Shown: piece by piece, positions 62,561-64,000 of the stretch
Numbering within the stretch: the stretch's first letter is position 1
Layout of the letters: each line of letters opens with the position of its first letter
Assembly (NCBI RefSeq): GCF_964656455.1
Contig: NC_135718.1
Span: forward strand, 146,860,262 to 146,924,261
DNA length: 64,000 nt
Source of the DNA: Halichoerus grypus
Taxonomy: Eukaryota > Chordata > Mammalia > Carnivora > Phocidae
Direction: 5' to 3'
Translations under genes and position numbers: made by a program
Notes under the pieces: model-generated
Database searches by the model: none
What the model was told of the DNA's origin: nothing
What the model saw: only the letters and a program-made list of their open reading frames with translations

Positions 62561-63439
62561 TTTGGAAAAAGCTCTGTGCCCCGCGCTTAGAATTGTGCCT
62601 GAAAGAAAGATGAACGAATACATTGATTTTGTGGTCCTTCTGGTAGAAATAGCCAAGCTTTTAAATCCATCCATTAGAGGGAAAATGCTGTGGACTTGCA
62701 GTATTTGTATAAAAATAACACAAGTCACTTGCATTTCCTTCATTTTTTACCCAAGGACATGCTTGGACCATAGAACAGCTGGGCCGTCTCGCCTTCCAGA
62801 ATTCAGGCTCTCCGTGTGCGTGTTGGCCTGGGCACTTCTGCCTCTCCTTATAAGGTTCTAAAGTTGCTGTTGTTTTGACTTCTTGGCTCTCTTTTCCTTT
62901 GAAAAGTAACATTATAGATATTATTATGGTTTGGAATTCAAGAGTTACAGAGTGAAAGACCTTCTGTCTCTGCTTGCCCCGTCACCTTGTTCCCTTTCTT
63001 GGGAAAAACAAACATTATCTTTCAAGCCCTCCTGTGAATCCTCCCAAGAGATACTCCATGCGGAGATTGTGCTAGTAAATACGAGTGTGATGCCTAGGTA
63101 CGCCCCCTTTGCTTTTCACCAAATGATTTGATGAGGGTGGGGCCATTTCTGTCTCCATTTTGATTGAGGTTCCAAGACTCTGGTTCCAAATACTCCCTGT
63201 TTCTCAGGGAGATGGCAGAGGACCTTTGCAGTATTTGGAAAAGAGTACTGAGAACTGGTTCCCCAAGTCTCGAGCCTTCACCGCTTAGGCTATAAAGAAT
63301 CTGGAAAGGCCAAGGTGGAGTCAAGATTGACTAAGAGCTTTTGCCTTGGACTTTGAAGTCACCCCCGTTCCTACAGGAAGCACGCCCTTCCCTCACCTTT
63401 AGCCTAGGGCTGAAGGTAGTTCTCCAAATGGAGGGGGAT

Positions 63440-63650
63440 TCCCCACAGGTGACATTGGCGATGTCTGCAGCCATTTGGAGTTGTCGTGGCCGGGGAGACG
63501 CTACGGGCATCTTTGGGAGAGAGGCTGCCAAACATCCTGCTGTGCACAGGACCGTCCCCACAAGGAGCACCAAATCCATAGCCTCAAATGTCGCTAGTGT
63601 CGAGGCTGAGGAACACTGGCCCAAGGAGAGGGGCTTCTTAGGGACCACCT
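63440..63650. repeat. Old mammalian repeat (family not assigned)
   Basis: ggcgatgtctgcagccattt, ccaaacatcctgctgtgcac and gaggctgaggaacactggcc match a repeat I have seen often in mammalian DNA but cannot name with certainty. Confidence 0.45.
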
Positions 63651-64000
63651 GAGGAGTGGCGAGTTGTGCCTTGCAGTTGGTGGACACACGGAACCGTTCT
63701 TTGGCCCACGTGTGGAGGCTGAGGCTGGCTCGCTGTGCTTGTGGTGGAGACGGGGAGGTGAGGTTGCTGAACAGGGGGCAGCCTGGGCTCCCAGTGTGTT
63801 TGATAAAAGGGTGTGTCAGGGATTCTTGTGGAACCAGATAAGGACTGTGATAGCAGAGCGGGACTGCTACATGCAGAGAAGAGTGAGCTCAGCATTAAGA
63901 GGCTGGAGGGCACTTCCAGAAGCTGTGGAGTTGGGAAGCGATCAGAAGTACTTACTTGCGCCAAGGGAGCCACAGGGGAGATATCTCCTGTCCTGGGGGA
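63651..64000. other. Right edge, nothing recognised
   Basis: GC-moderate unique-looking sequence with no visible exon. By human gene order the next gene should be LRRC52, well beyond the window. Confidence 0.35.

Noticed and set aside
63331..63973. Open frames at the right edge (118 and 111 codons, - strand) as a 3' exon of LRRC52
   Set aside because: No leucine-rich repeat or membrane helix, and part of the stretch is an old interspersed repeat; LRRC52 is expected tens of kb further.

Overview
This window is nuclear DNA of a carnivoran mammal. It is packed with CAN-SINE (SINEC) elements, the tRNA-derived SINEs of Carnivora; I count about 45. Their sequence (head like ggcgcctgggtggctcag, tail with (AAATA)n then AATCTT and poly-A) fits a non-canid caniform such as a bear, seal or mustelid better than dog-type SINEC_Cf. 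The species call is inference only.

Two protein-coding genes can be read exon by exon, arranged tail to tail. ALDH9A1 (4-trimethylaminobutyraldehyde dehydrogenase, carnitine synthesis) lies on the + strand. Nine exons between 3991 and 20750 join in frame into 409 codons plus a stop, which equals human residues 86-494; the first two exons lie left of the window. MGST3 (microsomal glutathione S-transferase 3) lies on the - strand. Five coding exons between 32117 and 26160 give a complete 152-residue protein. A probable non-coding first exon sits in a CpG island near 47300, about 15 kb upstream of the start codon. The order and convergent orientation match the MGST3/ALDH9A1 neighbourhood of human 1q24. 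The two enzymes share no pathway; they are only neighbours.

Layout: 1-21362 is ALDH9A1 exons, introns and 3' UTR. 21363-26055 is the gap between the two gene ends. 26056-47360 is MGST3. 46900-48190 is GC-rich promoter sequence in two blocks. 47500-64000 holds no recognisable gene and is mostly SINEs, LINE-1/LINE-2 remnants and LTR fragments.

Mobile elements explain most of the non-coding structure: a 5'-truncated LINE-1 in ALDH9A1 intron 8 (10561-12639), a younger one with a clean 15-bp target duplication (57251-58170), several old L1, L2, MIR and MER5-like relics, and many SINEs with intact target duplications, some nested or stacked. I found no bacterial-type system, CRISPR array, functional tRNA or rRNA gene, or convincing unknown protein gene. 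The points most worth a second look are an 18-bp G-rich minisatellite close to an ALDH9A1 splice acceptor, two diverged copies of an unassigned repeat in ALDH9A1 introns, a SINE pile-up in ALDH9A1 intron 9, a SINE beside an MGST3 splice donor, and the second GC-rich block upstream of MGST3.

Exon edges are set by reading frame and GT/AG signals and should be exact. Repeat edges are good to about 5-15 bases, and repeat family names are recalled, not searched.
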